From: Rubellimicrobium arenae
Lineage (GTDB): Bacteria; Pseudomonadota; Alphaproteobacteria; Rhodobacterales; Rhodobacteraceae
DNA length: 64,000 nucleotides
Reading direction: 5' to 3'
NCBI RefSeq assembly: GCF_017916295.1
Contig: NZ_JAFMSS010000004.1
Location: forward strand, 62,001 to 126,000
Every line of letters starts with the position of its first letter. Position 1 is the stretch's first letter. A model generated the notes under the pieces. It did no database searches. It worked only from the letters and a program-made list of their open reading frames with translations, and had not been told where the DNA came from. Shown here piece after piece: positions 43,027-51,993 of the stretch. A program made the position numbers and the translations under genes.

Positions 43027-45054
43027 ATGAACCCCCTTCTGAGCGACTGGACCACGCCCTTCGGCCTGCCGCCCTTCGACCTGATCCGCGACGCGGACTA
43101 CGGGCCCGCCGTGGACGAGGCGCTGGCCGAGGCGCGGGCCGGCATCCAGGCCATCGCCGCGAACCCGGACGCGCCCAGCTTTGCCAACACCGTCGCCGCG
43201 CTCGAGACCGCCGACAAGCGGCTGAGCCAGGTGCTGTCGGCCTTCTGGGCGGTGGCCGGGGCGGACAGCAACGACGCCCGGCAGGCGCTCGAGCGGGAGT
43301 TCGCGCCCAAGCTGTCGGCCTACGGGTCCGAGATCACGGCCAACACGGCGCTGTTCGCGCGCATCGACGACCTCTGGGAGCGGCGCGACAGCCTGGGGCT
43401 GAGCCCCGAGGAGATGCGGGTGCTGTCCCTCACCCACCGGGGCTTTGTCCGGTCGGGGGCGCGGCTCGGGGGCGAGGCGGCCGAGCGGATGAAGCAGGTC
43501 AAGGCGCGGCTCGCGGTGCTGGGGACGCAGTTCACCCAGAACGTCCTGGCCGACGAGAAGGACTGGTTCATGCCCCTGGCCGAGGGCGACCTGGAGGGGC
43601 TGCCCGGCTTCGTGGTGGCGGCCGCGCGGGCGGCGGGCGAGGCCAAGGGGCAGGGCGGGCCGGTGGTGACGCTGTCGCGCTCGCTCATCGTGCCGTTCCT
43701 CCAGTTCTCGCCCAGGCGCGACCTGCGCCGGAAGGCCTACGAGGCCTGGACGGCGCGGGGCGCGAACGGCGGGGCCACCGACAACCGGGCCATCGCCGCC
43801 GAGATGCTGGCCCTGCGCGAGGAGCGGGCGCGGCTCCTGGGGTTCCCGTCCTTCGCGGACTGGAAGCTCGAGACCGAGATGGCGCGGACGCCCGCCCATG
43901 TGAAGGACCTTCTGATGGAGGTCTGGACCCCCGCCCGCGCCGCGGCGGAGCGCGACGCCGTGGTGCTGGAGCTGATGCTGCACGCCGACGGCTTTGCCGG
44001 CCCGCTGGAGGCCTGGGACTGGCGCTACTACGCGGAAAAGCGGCGGGCGGCGGAGCACGACCTCGACGAGGCGGCGATCAAGCCGTACCTGTCGCTGGAC
44101 CGGATGATCGAGGCGGCCTTTGCCGTGTCCTCGCGGCTGTTCGGGCTGGAGTTCCGGGAGATCCCGGACGCGCCCCGCTACCACCCGGACGTCCGCATCT
44201 GGGAGGTGACGCGCGGCGGCGCGCATGTGGCGGTGTTCCTGGGCGACTACTTCGCCCGCGACGGCAAGCGGTCGGGGGCCTGGTGCAGCGCCATGCGGCC
44301 GCAGTCGCGGCTGGACGGCGAGGTGCGGCCGCTGGTCGTGAACGTCTGCAACTTCGCCAAGGCGGAGGAGGGGCCCACGCTGCTGTCCTGGGACGACGCG
44401 CGGACGCTGTTCCACGAATTCGGGCACGCGCTGCACCAGATGCTGTCGGACGTGACCTTCGAGAGCATCTCGGGGACCAGCGTGGCGCGGGACTTCGTCG
44501 AGCTGCCGTCGCAGCTTTATGAGCACTGGCTGGAGGTCCCGGAGGTCCTTGAGGACTTTGCCCGCCATGCCGCGACCGGCGCGCCGATGCCCGCCGACCT
44601 GCGGGACCGGCTGCTGGGCGCCTCGACCTTCGACATGGGGTTCCAGACGGTCGAGTACATCGCGAGCGCGCTGGTGGACATGGCCTTCCACGACGGCCCG
44701 GCCCCGGCGGACCCGATGCAGCGGCAGGCCGAGGTGCTGGAATCGATCGGGATGCCGCGCGCCATCCGGATGCGGCACGCCACGCCGCATTTCCAGCACG
44801 TCTTTGCCGGGGACGGCTACAGCGCCGGCTACTACAGCTACATGTGGTCCGAGGTCATGGACGCCGACGCCTTTGCCGCCTTCGAGGAGCGGGGCGACCC
44901 CTTCGACCCGGAGTTGGCGCGGAAGCTGGAGGAGAACATCCTGTCGGCCGGGGGATCGGAGGAGGCGGACGTCCTTTACACCCGGTTCCGGGGCCGGATG
45001 CCCGGCGTCGAGGCGCTGCTGCGCGGGCGCGGGCTGCTGCCCGAGGCCGCCTGA
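43027..45054 (+). CDS. M3 family metallopeptidase (oligopeptidase A / peptidyl-dipeptidase Dcp type)
   Basis: A 675-residue cytoplasmic zinc peptidase that degrades short peptides. The zinc motif HEFGH is in TLFHEFGHALHQMLSD near residue 463. The third ligand region follows, and the substrate-clamping AGYYSYMWSEVMDADAF is near the C-terminus. The length and order match oligopeptidase A and Dcp. No signal peptide is present. It starts after an upstream GGGAGAG ribosome binding site, 57 bp after the permease. Confidence 0.94.
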   Translation: MNPLLSDWTTPFGLPPFDLIRDADYGPAVDEALAEARAGIQAIAANPDAPSFANTVAALETADKRLSQVLSAFWAVAGADSNDARQALEREFAPKLSAYGSEITANTALFARIDDLWERRDSLGLSPEEMRVLSLTHRGFVRSGARLGGEAAERMKQVKARLAVLGTQFTQNVLADEKDWFMPLAEGDLEGLPGFVVAAARAAGEAKGQGGPVVTLSRSLIVPFLQFSPRRDLRRKAYEAWTARGANGGATDNRAIAAEMLALREERARLLGFPSFADWKLETEMARTPAHVKDLLMEVWTPARAAAERDAVVLELMLHADGFAGPLEAWDWRYYAEKRRAAEHDLDEAAIKPYLSLDRMIEAAFAVSSRLFGLEFREIPDAPRYHPDVRIWEVTRGGAHVAVFLGDYFARDGKRSGAWCSAMRPQSRLDGEVRPLVVNVCNFAKAEEGPTLLSWDDARTLFHEFGHALHQMLSDVTFESISGTSVARDFVELPSQLYEHWLEVPEVLEDFARHAATGAPMPADLRDRLLGASTFDMGFQTVEYIASALVDMAFHDGPAPADPMQRQAEVLESIGMPRAIRMRHATPHFQHVFAGDGYSAGYYSYMWSEVMDADAFAAFEERGDPFDPELARKLEENILSAGGSEEADVLYTRFRGRMPGVEALLRGRGLLPEAA

Positions 45055-45306
45055 GGGGGCATCCCAGTCGAGAGACAGCCAGCCGTCGAGGAAGCGGCGC
45101 ATGATCTGCGAGGCGCCGCTGTCCACGGCGGCGTCCCGGGCGGGGGAGGCGACGATCTCGCTCAGGTCGCGGAGGGCGGCGCGGGCCAGGGCCTGCGCCT
45201 CGGGCCGTCCGCGCGTGAAGGTCGCGAGGCGGTCGCGGAAGGCCTGGAGCCGCGCCAGCCGGGGCGAGGTCCCGGGCGGGAGGGTCAGGCAGAGGGCAGG
45301 GTCCAT
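45055..45306 (-). pseudogene. small coding stretch with no stop codon of its own
   Basis: From an ATG at 45306 the minus strand codes for about 84 residues (MDPALCLTLPPGTSPRL..., ending near GWLSLDWDAP) before running antisense into the M3 peptidase gene. About 95% of its codons end in G or C, as in the genuine genes here, although the region is outside the peptidase gene. So it looks like a real gene whose 3' end is missing. The same frame stays open to 40168 across other genes, which is not credible as a protein. I do not recognise the family. Confidence 0.4.
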
Positions 45307-45440
45307 GGGCGCGGGCTCCGGGGTTCGGGACGGAGCCAGGGTCGCAGGAACGGGTTAACGGCGGGCTGGGGCACCGTGCGCCGGTGCGGGCGGTCGCGCA
45401 ACGGGCGCGCGGGGGCCTGGCGCCGGGAACGCCGGAGCGG

Positions 45441-45476
45441 GGCGCGGGCCCGGGCGCGATGGCCCGGCCCCGCGCC
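45441..45476 (-). terminator. large hairpin after the UDP-glucose dehydrogenase gene
   Basis: Fifteen-base arms (45441-45455 and 45462-45476) pair with a single mismatch around a 6-nt loop. It begins 7 bp after the stop codon on the minus strand. No T tract follows, so it may need Rho or act as a 3' barrier. Confidence 0.5.
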
Positions 45477-45482
45477 GGGGGA

Positions 45483-46841
45483 TCATTCGGCGACGGCGCG
45501 CCGGGTCGCGGCCTCGGGGGTGCCGAAGCCCTGGCGACCCACCGAGTCGTAGCCCGCGAAGCCGGCGGCGCGCGCCTCTTCGGGGCCGTAGACGTTGCGG
45601 AGGTCCGCCATGCGCGGATCCGCCATGGCGCCCGCCAGCCGTTTCAGGTCGAGGGCGCGGAACTGGTTCCATTCGGTCAGGATGGCGACGAGATGCGCCC
45701 CCTCGGCGGCGGCGTAGGGATCGTCCACCCAGTCCACCCCCGGAAGGAGATGCTCGCCTTCGCGGCGGCCCTGCGGGTCCACGGCGCGGACGGTGGCCCC
45801 GGCCTTCTGGAGGGCGGGGATGATGGTCAGGGAGGGCGCCTCGCGCATGTCGTCGGTGTTGGGCTTGAAGGTCACGCCCAGCACGGTGACGGTCTTGCCC
45901 TGGAGGTCGCCCCCCGCGAGCGCGGCGATCTTGTCCACCATGCGCTCCTTGACGGCCTCGTTGACGTCGATGGTCGATTCCACGAGGCGGAGGTTGACGC
46001 CGAAGTCCTGCCCGGTCTGGGCGAAGGCGTTGGTGTCCTTGGGGAAGCAGGAGCCGCCGTAGCCGGGGCCGGCGTGCAGGAACTTGGAGCCGATGCGGCC
46101 GTCGAGGCCCATGCCCTTGGAGACGGCCTTGATGTCGGCGCCCACGCGTTCGCAAAGGGCCGCGACCTCGTTGATGAAGGTGATCTTGACGGCCAGGAAG
46201 GCGTTGGCCGCGTATTTGATCATCTCGGCGGATTCGAGGTCGGTGTAGACGATCGGGAATTCGCGCAGGAACAGCGGCTTGTAGATGTCCGCCATCACGG
46301 TGCGGGCGAGGTCCGAGGAGCCGTCGAGGCCCACGACCACGCGGTCGGGCTTCATGAAGTCCTCGATCGCGGCGCCTTCGCGCAGGAATTCGGGGTTGGA
46401 GGCGACGCCGAAGGCGATCTCGGGCCGGGTCTCGCGCAGGATGCGGGCGACCTCGCGGTTGGTGCCGACGGGGACGGTGGACTTGGTGACGACCACGGTC
46501 GGCGCGGTCGCGGCCTCGGCGATCTCCTTGGCGGCGGCGTAGACGTAGCTCAGGTCGGCGTGGCCGTCGCCCCGGCGGGACGGCGTGCCCACGGCGATGA
46601 ACACCGCCTCGGCGCCGACGACGGCCTCGCGCAGGTCGGTGGTGAAGCTGAGCCGGCCTTCGGCCACGTTGCGCGCCAGAAGGGCGTCGAGCCCGGGTTC
46701 GTAGATCGGGATCTCGCCGCGCTGGAGCGCCGCGATCTTGCCCTCGTGCTTGTCGACGCAGACGACCTCGTGGCCGAAGTCGGAAAAGCACACCCCCGAA
46801 ACCAGGCCTACATAGCCCGTGCCGATCATCGCGATCTTCAT
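45483..46841 (-). CDS. ugd: UDP-glucose 6-dehydrogenase
   Basis: The enzyme oxidises UDP-glucose twice to UDP-glucuronate for exopolysaccharide or lipopolysaccharide. The 452-residue protein starts MKIAMIGTGYVGLVSGVCF (Rossmann GxGxxG at 7-12). It has STVPVGT and PEFLREGAAIEDF in the centre. The catalytic cysteine is in GPGYGGSCFPKDT near 260, followed by VTVLGVTFKPNTDDMREAPS. The open frame continues 13 codons upstream without family similarity. It is divergent from the LysR gene; no polysaccharide genes are next to it. Confidence 0.96.
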   Translation of the reverse strand: MKIAMIGTGYVGLVSGVCFSDFGHEVVCVDKHEGKIAALQRGEIPIYEPGLDALLARNVAEGRLSFTTDLREAVVGAEAVFIAVGTPSRRGDGHADLSYVYAAAKEIAEAATAPTVVVTKSTVPVGTNREVARILRETRPEIAFGVASNPEFLREGAAIEDFMKPDRVVVGLDGSSDLARTVMADIYKPLFLREFPIVYTDLESAEMIKYAANAFLAVKITFINEVAALCERVGADIKAVSKGMGLDGRIGSKFLHAGPGYGGSCFPKDTNAFAQTGQDFGVNLRLVESTIDVNEAVKERMVDKIAALAGGDLQGKTVTVLGVTFKPNTDDMREAPSLTIIPALQKAGATVRAVDPQGRREGEHLLPGVDWVDDPYAAAEGAHLVAILTEWNQFRALDLKRLAGAMADPRMADLRNVYGPEEARAAGFAGYDSVGRQGFGTPEAATRRAVAE

Positions 46842-46931
46842 GTCCAGCCCCTTCCGTTGCCCAGGTTTCCCCTGACCCATAGGACGACTCGGGTCAAGTC
46901 ACGCTTGCAGTCGCAGCATCGGCCCTGTCTC

Positions 46932-47852
46932 ATGCGGGCCATGTCCTTTACCCTTCGCCAGCTGCGGGCCTTTGTCGCGGTCGCCGAGAACGGCTCGGTC
47001 AGCCAGGCGGCCCAGGTCCTCGCCATCTCGCAGTCGGCCGTGTCGGAGTCGGTCAAGGACCTGGAGGCGGACCTGGGCGTGCGGCTGTTCGACCGGCACG
47101 CGCGCGGGCTGTCCGTGACCCAGCGCGGCCACCTGTTCCTGCGGCACGCGCGCACGATCCTGGCGCAGGTGTCGGCGTCGCGGCGGGCGCTGACGGCCGA
47201 GCGGGCGGCCCTGACGGGGACGCTGCAACTGGGCGTCACCTCGCTGATGGCGGGCTACGTGATGTCGGACCTGCTCGCGCGGTTCCGGCGGGCGAACCCG
47301 GAGGTCACGGTCACCGCCATCGAGGATTCGGGCGACTACCTGGAGCACCTGCTGATCGGGGGCGAGCTGGACGCCGCCGTCATGGTCACGGGTGCCCTGA
47401 AAAACCGCGCCGCGCTGATGGTCGAGATCCTGGAGGTGTCGCCGTTCCGGCTGTGGCTGCCCTCGGGGCACCGGCTGGCGGGGCAGGACGCCATCGCGCT
47501 GTCGGACCTCGCCCCCGAAGCGCTGATCATGCTGATGGTGGACGAGATGGAGGAAGAGACCGGGAACCTCCTGTCGGCGCTGAACCCGCGGCCGCGCGTG
47601 GCCTTCCGCACGCGGAGCGTGGAGGCGGTGCGGAGCCTCGTGGCCACGGGGGCGGGGGTCGCGCTGCTGCCGGACCTGATCTACCGGCCCTGGTCGCTGG
47701 AAGGCGACCGCATCGAGAGCCGCGACGTGTCGGGCGCGCTGCCGGTGGTGCAGGTGGGCATCGTCTGGCGGCGGGGCGCGCCGCTGTCCCCGGCCGCGCA
47801 TGACTTCATCGCGCTGAGCCAGGCCGCCGGGCCGGCGGGGCGCGGGCGCTGA
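46932..47852 (+). CDS. LysR family transcriptional regulator
   Basis: A 306-residue LysR-type regulator. The N-terminal winged HTH is FTLRQLRAFVAVAENGSVSQAAQVLAISQSAVS (two adjoining parts), followed by the linker helix RLFDRHARGLSVTQRGHLF. The C-terminal effector domain has GTLQLGVTSLMAGY. Translation could start at 46932 or at the ATG at 46941; neither has a strong ribosome binding site. It lies on the same strand as and 125 bp before the polyamine receptor gene, and is a plausible regulator of it. The 125-bp gap contains an AT-rich patch (47857-47905) suited to a promoter or binding site. Confidence 0.9.
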   Translation: MRAMSFTLRQLRAFVAVAENGSVSQAAQVLAISQSAVSESVKDLEADLGVRLFDRHARGLSVTQRGHLFLRHARTILAQVSASRRALTAERAALTGTLQLGVTSLMAGYVMSDLLARFRRANPEVTVTAIEDSGDYLEHLLIGGELDAAVMVTGALKNRAALMVEILEVSPFRLWLPSGHRLAGQDAIALSDLAPEALIMLMVDEMEEETGNLLSALNPRPRVAFRTRSVEAVRSLVATGAGVALLPDLIYRPWSLEGDRIESRDVSGALPVVQVGIVWRRGAPLSPAAHDFIALSQAAGPAGRGR

Positions 47853-47977
47853 GCTTTCGGAAAAACTGAATGCCCCATTCTGCCAATTGCATTTGCGAAA
47901 CGTGACGGGCCGGGCCAGTCTTCCGCAAAACCGGGGCCGGGCCTGTCCGGGGCGGCCCCCATAACAGGGAGACCAAG

Positions 47978-49138
47978 ATGACCGTCCTTTCACGAGGCGC
48001 TTCCGCCTTTGCCATCCTGTCCCTGCTGGCCGCCACGGCGGCGCAGGCCCAGATGACCGAGGTGGGGGACGGCGAGGGCGCGCTCTCGATCGTCGCCTGG
48101 GCCGGCTACATCGAGCGGGGCGAGACCGACCCGGCCTACGACTGGGTCACCAAGTTCGAGGAATCCACCGGCTGCATGGTGGACGTGAAGACGGCCAACA
48201 CCTCGGACGAGATGGTCGCCCTGATGAACGAGGGCGGGTTCGACCTGGTGACCGCCTCGGGCGATGCGTCGCTGCGGCTGATCGCGGGCGGCAAGGTGCA
48301 GCCGGTCAACACGGACCTGATCCCGTCCTGGAGCAAGGTGGACGACCGGCTGAAGGACGCGCCCTGGTTCACCGTGGACGGCCAGCATTACGGCGTGCCC
48401 TACCAGTGGGGCCCGAACGTGCTGATGTACAACACCGAGGTCTTCAAGGAGCCGCCGACCTCGTGGAACGTCGTCTTCGAGGCGCAGGACCTGCCCGACG
48501 GCCAGGCCAACGCGGGCCGCGTGCAGGCCTATGACGGGCCGATCTACATCGCGGACGCGGCGCTCTACCTCATGAAGCACAAGCCCGAGCTGGGCATCAC
48601 CTCGCCCTATGAACTGAACGAGGAGCAATACGCCGCCGCGCTGGACCTGCTGCGCGGCCAGCGCGAGCTGGTGAGCCGCTACTGGCACGACGCCTACATC
48701 CAGATGGACGACTTCAAGAACGAGGGCATGGTCGCCTCGGGCTCCTGGCCGTTCATGGTGAACCTCCTCCAGAGCGAGGGCGCGCCGGTCGCCTCGACCA
48801 TCCCCGAGGAGGGGGCCACGGGCTGGGCCGACACCCTGATGCTGCATGTCGACGCCGAGCATCCGAACTGCGCCTACAAGTGGATGGAGCATTCGCTGAG
48901 CTCGAACCTCCAGTCGGACCTGTCGGTCTGGTTCGGGTCGGTGCCCGCGGTGCCCGCCGCCTGCACGGACGGGTCGGGGATGCAGACGCAGGAAGGCTGC
49001 CACGCCAACGGCTTCGACGACTTCGACCGCATCCAGTTCTGGCGGACGCCGGTGGCCGACTGCTCGCAGGGGGACGACGCCTGCGTGCCCTACTACCGCT
49101 GGGTCAGCGACTACATCGGCGTGATCGGCGGACGCTGA
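47978..49138 (+). CDS. spermidine/putrescine-type ABC transporter periplasmic receptor
   Basis: A 386-residue PotD-like protein with a signal peptide ending in ATAAQAQMTE. The mature part opens ALSIVAWAGYIERGETDPAYD, a polyamine-receptor pattern. DLVTASGDASLRLIAGGKVQPVN and GVPYQWGPNVLMYN are typical family segments. Cysteines in STGCMVDV, ACTDGSG, EGCHANG and DCSQGDDAC suggest disulfides. It is the first gene of a four-gene importer. The substrate (putrescine or a related diamine) is supported by the downstream enzymes. Confidence 0.92.
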   Translation: MTVLSRGASAFAILSLLAATAAQAQMTEVGDGEGALSIVAWAGYIERGETDPAYDWVTKFEESTGCMVDVKTANTSDEMVALMNEGGFDLVTASGDASLRLIAGGKVQPVNTDLIPSWSKVDDRLKDAPWFTVDGQHYGVPYQWGPNVLMYNTEVFKEPPTSWNVVFEAQDLPDGQANAGRVQAYDGPIYIADAALYLMKHKPELGITSPYELNEEQYAAALDLLRGQRELVSRYWHDAYIQMDDFKNEGMVASGSWPFMVNLLQSEGAPVASTIPEEGATGWADTLMLHVDAEHPNCAYKWMEHSLSSNLQSDLSVWFGSVPAVPAACTDGSGMQTQEGCHANGFDDFDRIQFWRTPVADCSQGDDACVPYYRWVSDYIGVIGGR

Positions 49139-49149
49139 CCGAGCCCGGC

Positions 49150-49176
49150 GGGGCGCGCGCAGGCCGCGCGTGCCCC
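49150..49176 (+). promoter_or_regulatory. intercistronic hairpin between receptor and ATPase genes
   Basis: An 11-bp stem (GGGGCGCGCGC / GCGCGTGCCCC with one G-T pair, loop AGGCC) lies 11 bp after the receptor stop. It parallels the hairpin after the nucleoside receptor gene. It probably favours higher receptor levels than ATPase and permeases. Confidence 0.45.
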
Positions 49177-49226
49177 GTCCCTTCCAGACGAACGCGGCGC
49201 GCGGCCCGCGCCGCCGAGAGGATCCG

Positions 49227-50246
49227 ATGACTGCTGCCGTCTCATTCCGGGGCGTGTCCCGCCATTTCGGCCCCGTCCGTGCCGTGGATGGCGTGGACCT
49301 CGACATCGCCGAGGGCGAGTTCTTCGCCATGCTGGGGCCGTCGGGGTCCGGCAAGACCACCTGCCTCCGGCTGATCGCGGGCTTTGAGCGGCCCACGGCG
49401 GGCGACATCCGCCTGTTCGGCCAAAGCGTCGCGGGCCTGCCGCCCTACAAGCGGGCGGTGAACACGGTCTTTCAGGACTACGCGCTGTTCCCGCACCTGA
49501 ACGTGCTCGACAACGTGGCCTATGGGCTGATGATCGCGGGGGTGGGAAAGGCCGAGCGGCACCGGCGGGCCGAGGAGGCGCTCGGGCTCATGGCGCTGCC
49601 GGGCTATGGCGCGCGCAAGCCGTCCGAGCTGTCGGGCGGGCAGCGGCAGCGGGTGGCGCTGGCGCGGGCGCTGGTGAACCGGCCGCGGGTGCTGCTGCTG
49701 GATGAGCCGCTGGGGGCGCTGGACCTCAAGCTGCGCGAGCAGATGCAGGACGAGCTGAAGACGCTCCAGCGCCGGGTGGGGATCACCTTCGTCTTCGTGA
49801 CCCACGACCAGGGCGAGGCGCTGTCGATGGCCGACCGGGTGGCGGTGTTCAGCGACGGGCGCATCCAGCAGGTGGGCAACCCCGACGAGGTGTACCGGAG
49901 GCCCCGGACGCGGTTCGTGGCGGATTTCGTGGGGTCGAGCAACGTCCTGCCGCCCGAGGTCACGCGCGGGCTGGGCGGGCCGGCGGCCTGGGCGTCGCTG
50001 CGGCCCGAGTCGGTGGTCCTCACGCCGGTCAAGGACGTCGTGCCGGTCGGGGTCGTCACCTCGGCCCGCTACCTGGGGTCGGCGACGCGGCTGGTGGTCC
50101 GCATGGAGGGCGGGGGCGCCCATGGCGTCCCGCCCGGCACCGAGATCGCCGTCCTGGTCGGGGCCGAGCGCGCCCTGCCGGAGGTCGGCGGGCGCGTGGG
50201 CCTGGCCTGGAACCCCGAGGCCCTGCACGTCCTGGAGGCGGCATGA
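49227..50246 (+). CDS. polyamine ABC transporter ATP-binding protein (PotA-like)
   Basis: A 339-residue ATPase. Walker A is GPSGSGKTT near 38-46, the Q-loop is VFQDYALFPHLNV, the signature is LSGGQRQRVALARAL, and Walker B is VLLLDEPLGALD. The C-terminal TOBE domain (about residues 250-335) has SLRPESVVLTP. GAGAGGA precedes the ATG at 49227; the frame reaches 49170 but without a better start. It is coupled to the next permease by an ATGA overlap. Confidence 0.94.
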   Translation: MTAAVSFRGVSRHFGPVRAVDGVDLDIAEGEFFAMLGPSGSGKTTCLRLIAGFERPTAGDIRLFGQSVAGLPPYKRAVNTVFQDYALFPHLNVLDNVAYGLMIAGVGKAERHRRAEEALGLMALPGYGARKPSELSGGQRQRVALARALVNRPRVLLLDEPLGALDLKLREQMQDELKTLQRRVGITFVFVTHDQGEALSMADRVAVFSDGRIQQVGNPDEVYRRPRTRFVADFVGSSNVLPPEVTRGLGGPAAWASLRPESVVLTPVKDVVPVGVVTSARYLGSATRLVVRMEGGGAHGVPPGTEIAVLVGAERALPEVGGRVGLAWNPEALHVLEAA

Positions 50247-51184
50247 CGGCCGTCGCCGAGGGCGCGCCCGTCCGCGAGGCGGGCGGGGGGCTGTCGGACA
50301 CGCTCTGGCGGCGGCCGAGGCTTCTGCTGCTGCTGCTGCTGGCGCCGCCTCTCCTGTGGCTGGGCATCATTTACCTGGGGTCGCTGTTCGCGCTTCTGGC
50401 GCAGAGCTTCTTCTCGATCGACGAGTTCTCGGGCGTGATCGACCGGACGCCCACGCTCAAGACCTATGGGGAGCTGCTGCGGCCCGCGAACCTGGACATC
50501 ATCTGGCGGACGCTGGCGATGTCAGCGGCGGTGACGGTGGCGAGCGTGGGCGTCGCGTTCCCCATCGCCTATTACGCGGCCCGCTACGCCCGGGGGCGGT
50601 GGAAGGCGCTGTTCTACCTGGGCGTCATGCTGCCCCTGTGGTCGAGCTACCTGGTCAAGGTCTATGCCTGGAAGCTGATCCTGGCCAAGGAGGGCATCCT
50701 GGGCTGGGCCTTCGAGGGGGTCGGGCTGGGCTGGCTGCTGGACGCCTTTCTGTCCGTGCCGGGGATCGGGGGCAACTCCCTGTCGGTCTCGCCCACGGGG
50801 ACCTTCATCGTCTTCGTCTATGTCTGGCTGCCCTACATGATCCTGCCGATCCAGGCGGCGCTGGAGCGGGTGCCGGGGTCGCTGGTCGAGGCCTCGGGCG
50901 ACCTGGGGGCGAGCCCGGCGCAGACCTTCCGGCACGTGCTGTGGCCGCTGGCGTTGCCGGGGGTGGTGGCGGGGTCGATCTTCACCTTCAGCCTGACGCT
51001 GGGCGACTACATCATCCCGCAGATCGTCGGCACCTCGGCGCGGTTCATCGGGCTGGCGGTCTACCAGTACCAGGGGACGGCGGGGAACGTGCCGCTGGCG
51101 GCGGCCTTTGCGGTGGTGCCGATCGTCGTCATGGGGATCTACCTGTGGATCGCCAAGCGGATGGGGGCCTTCGATGCGCTCTGA
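50243..51184 (+). CDS. polyamine ABC transporter permease (PotB-like)
   Basis: A 313-residue permease with six helices. The EAA loop is EASGDLGASPAQTFRHVLWPLALPGV, and FSLTLGDYIIPQIVG is the PotB signature region. The N-terminus has a run of leucines coded by a CTG repeat near 50327. It begins at an ATGA overlap with the ATPase and ends 11 bp inside the next permease gene. Confidence 0.93.
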   Translation: MTAVAEGAPVREAGGGLSDTLWRRPRLLLLLLLAPPLLWLGIIYLGSLFALLAQSFFSIDEFSGVIDRTPTLKTYGELLRPANLDIIWRTLAMSAAVTVASVGVAFPIAYYAARYARGRWKALFYLGVMLPLWSSYLVKVYAWKLILAKEGILGWAFEGVGLGWLLDAFLSVPGIGGNSLSVSPTGTFIVFVYVWLPYMILPIQAALERVPGSLVEASGDLGASPAQTFRHVLWPLALPGVVAGSIFTFSLTLGDYIIPQIVGTSARFIGLAVYQYQGTAGNVPLAAAFAVVPIVVMGIYLWIAKRMGAFDAL

Positions 51185-51980
51185 GCGGGCCCCGCTGTGG
51201 CTGAAGGTGCTGGCGGGCGGGGGCCTTTTGTTCCTGCACGGGCCGATCCTGATCGTGTTCCTGTACGCCTTCTCGACCGAGTCCAAGAGCTTCGTCTGGC
51301 CGCCGCCGGGGCTGACGCTGCACTGGTTCGCGCGGGCCTGGGCGCGGCCCGACATCTGGGAGGCTCTGGGCCTGTCGCTGCGCGTGGCGCTGATGGCGAC
51401 GGCGGTGGCGCTGGTGCTGGGGACGCTGTGCGCGGCGGCGGTGGCGCGGACGCGGTTCTTCGGCCGGGAGGCGGTGTCGCTGCTGGTGGTGCTGCCCATC
51501 GCGCTGCCGGGGATCATCACCGGGATCGCGCTGCGTTCGGCCTTCAGCCTGGGCGACATCCCCTACAGCTTCTGGACCATCGTGCTGGGGCACGCGACCT
51601 TTTGCATCGTGGTCGTCTACAACAACGCGGTGGCGCGGTTCCGGCGGGTGTCGGGGAACCTCATCGAGGCCTCGATGGACCTGGGGGCGACCTACTGGCA
51701 GACGCTGCGGTTCGTGATCCTGCCCAACATCGCCACGGCGCTGCTGGCGGGCGGGATGCTGGCCTTCGCGCTGTCGTTCGACGAGGTGATCGTCACCACC
51801 TTCACGGCCGGGCAGCAGGCGACGCTGCCGATCTGGATGCTGGAGGAGCTGGTGCGCCCGCGCGAACGGCCCGTGACCAACGTGGTCGCCCTGGTCGTCG
51901 TGCTGGTGACGCTGCTGCCCATCCTGGGCGCCTATCGATTGACCCGCGGGACGGACACCGTCGCGGGGAGCGGGAAGTAA
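51174..51980 (+). CDS. polyamine ABC transporter permease (PotC-like)
   Basis: A 268-residue second permease with six helices. The EAA loop is EASMDLGATYWQTLRFVILPNIATAL and the PotC-like FALSFDEVIVTTFTAG follows. The ATG at 51174 lies inside the previous gene (11-bp overlap); a longer frame from 51108 was rejected because it begins deep in that gene. It is followed after 13 bp by the aldehyde dehydrogenase gene. Confidence 0.93.
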   Translation: MRSERAPLWLKVLAGGGLLFLHGPILIVFLYAFSTESKSFVWPPPGLTLHWFARAWARPDIWEALGLSLRVALMATAVALVLGTLCAAAVARTRFFGREAVSLLVVLPIALPGIITGIALRSAFSLGDIPYSFWTIVLGHATFCIVVVYNNAVARFRRVSGNLIEASMDLGATYWQTLRFVILPNIATALLAGGMLAFALSFDEVIVTTFTAGQQATLPIWMLEELVRPRERPVTNVVALVVVLVTLLPILGAYRLTRGTDTVAGSGK

Positions 51981-51993
51981 GGGAGATTCCCCC

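Noticed and set aside
40168..45306. A 1,712-codon open frame on the minus strand
   Set aside because: Only the first 84 codons lie outside other genes. The remainder is antisense to the ThiF-like, transporter and peptidase genes and is Arg/Gly/His-rich noise. The first part is reported separately.
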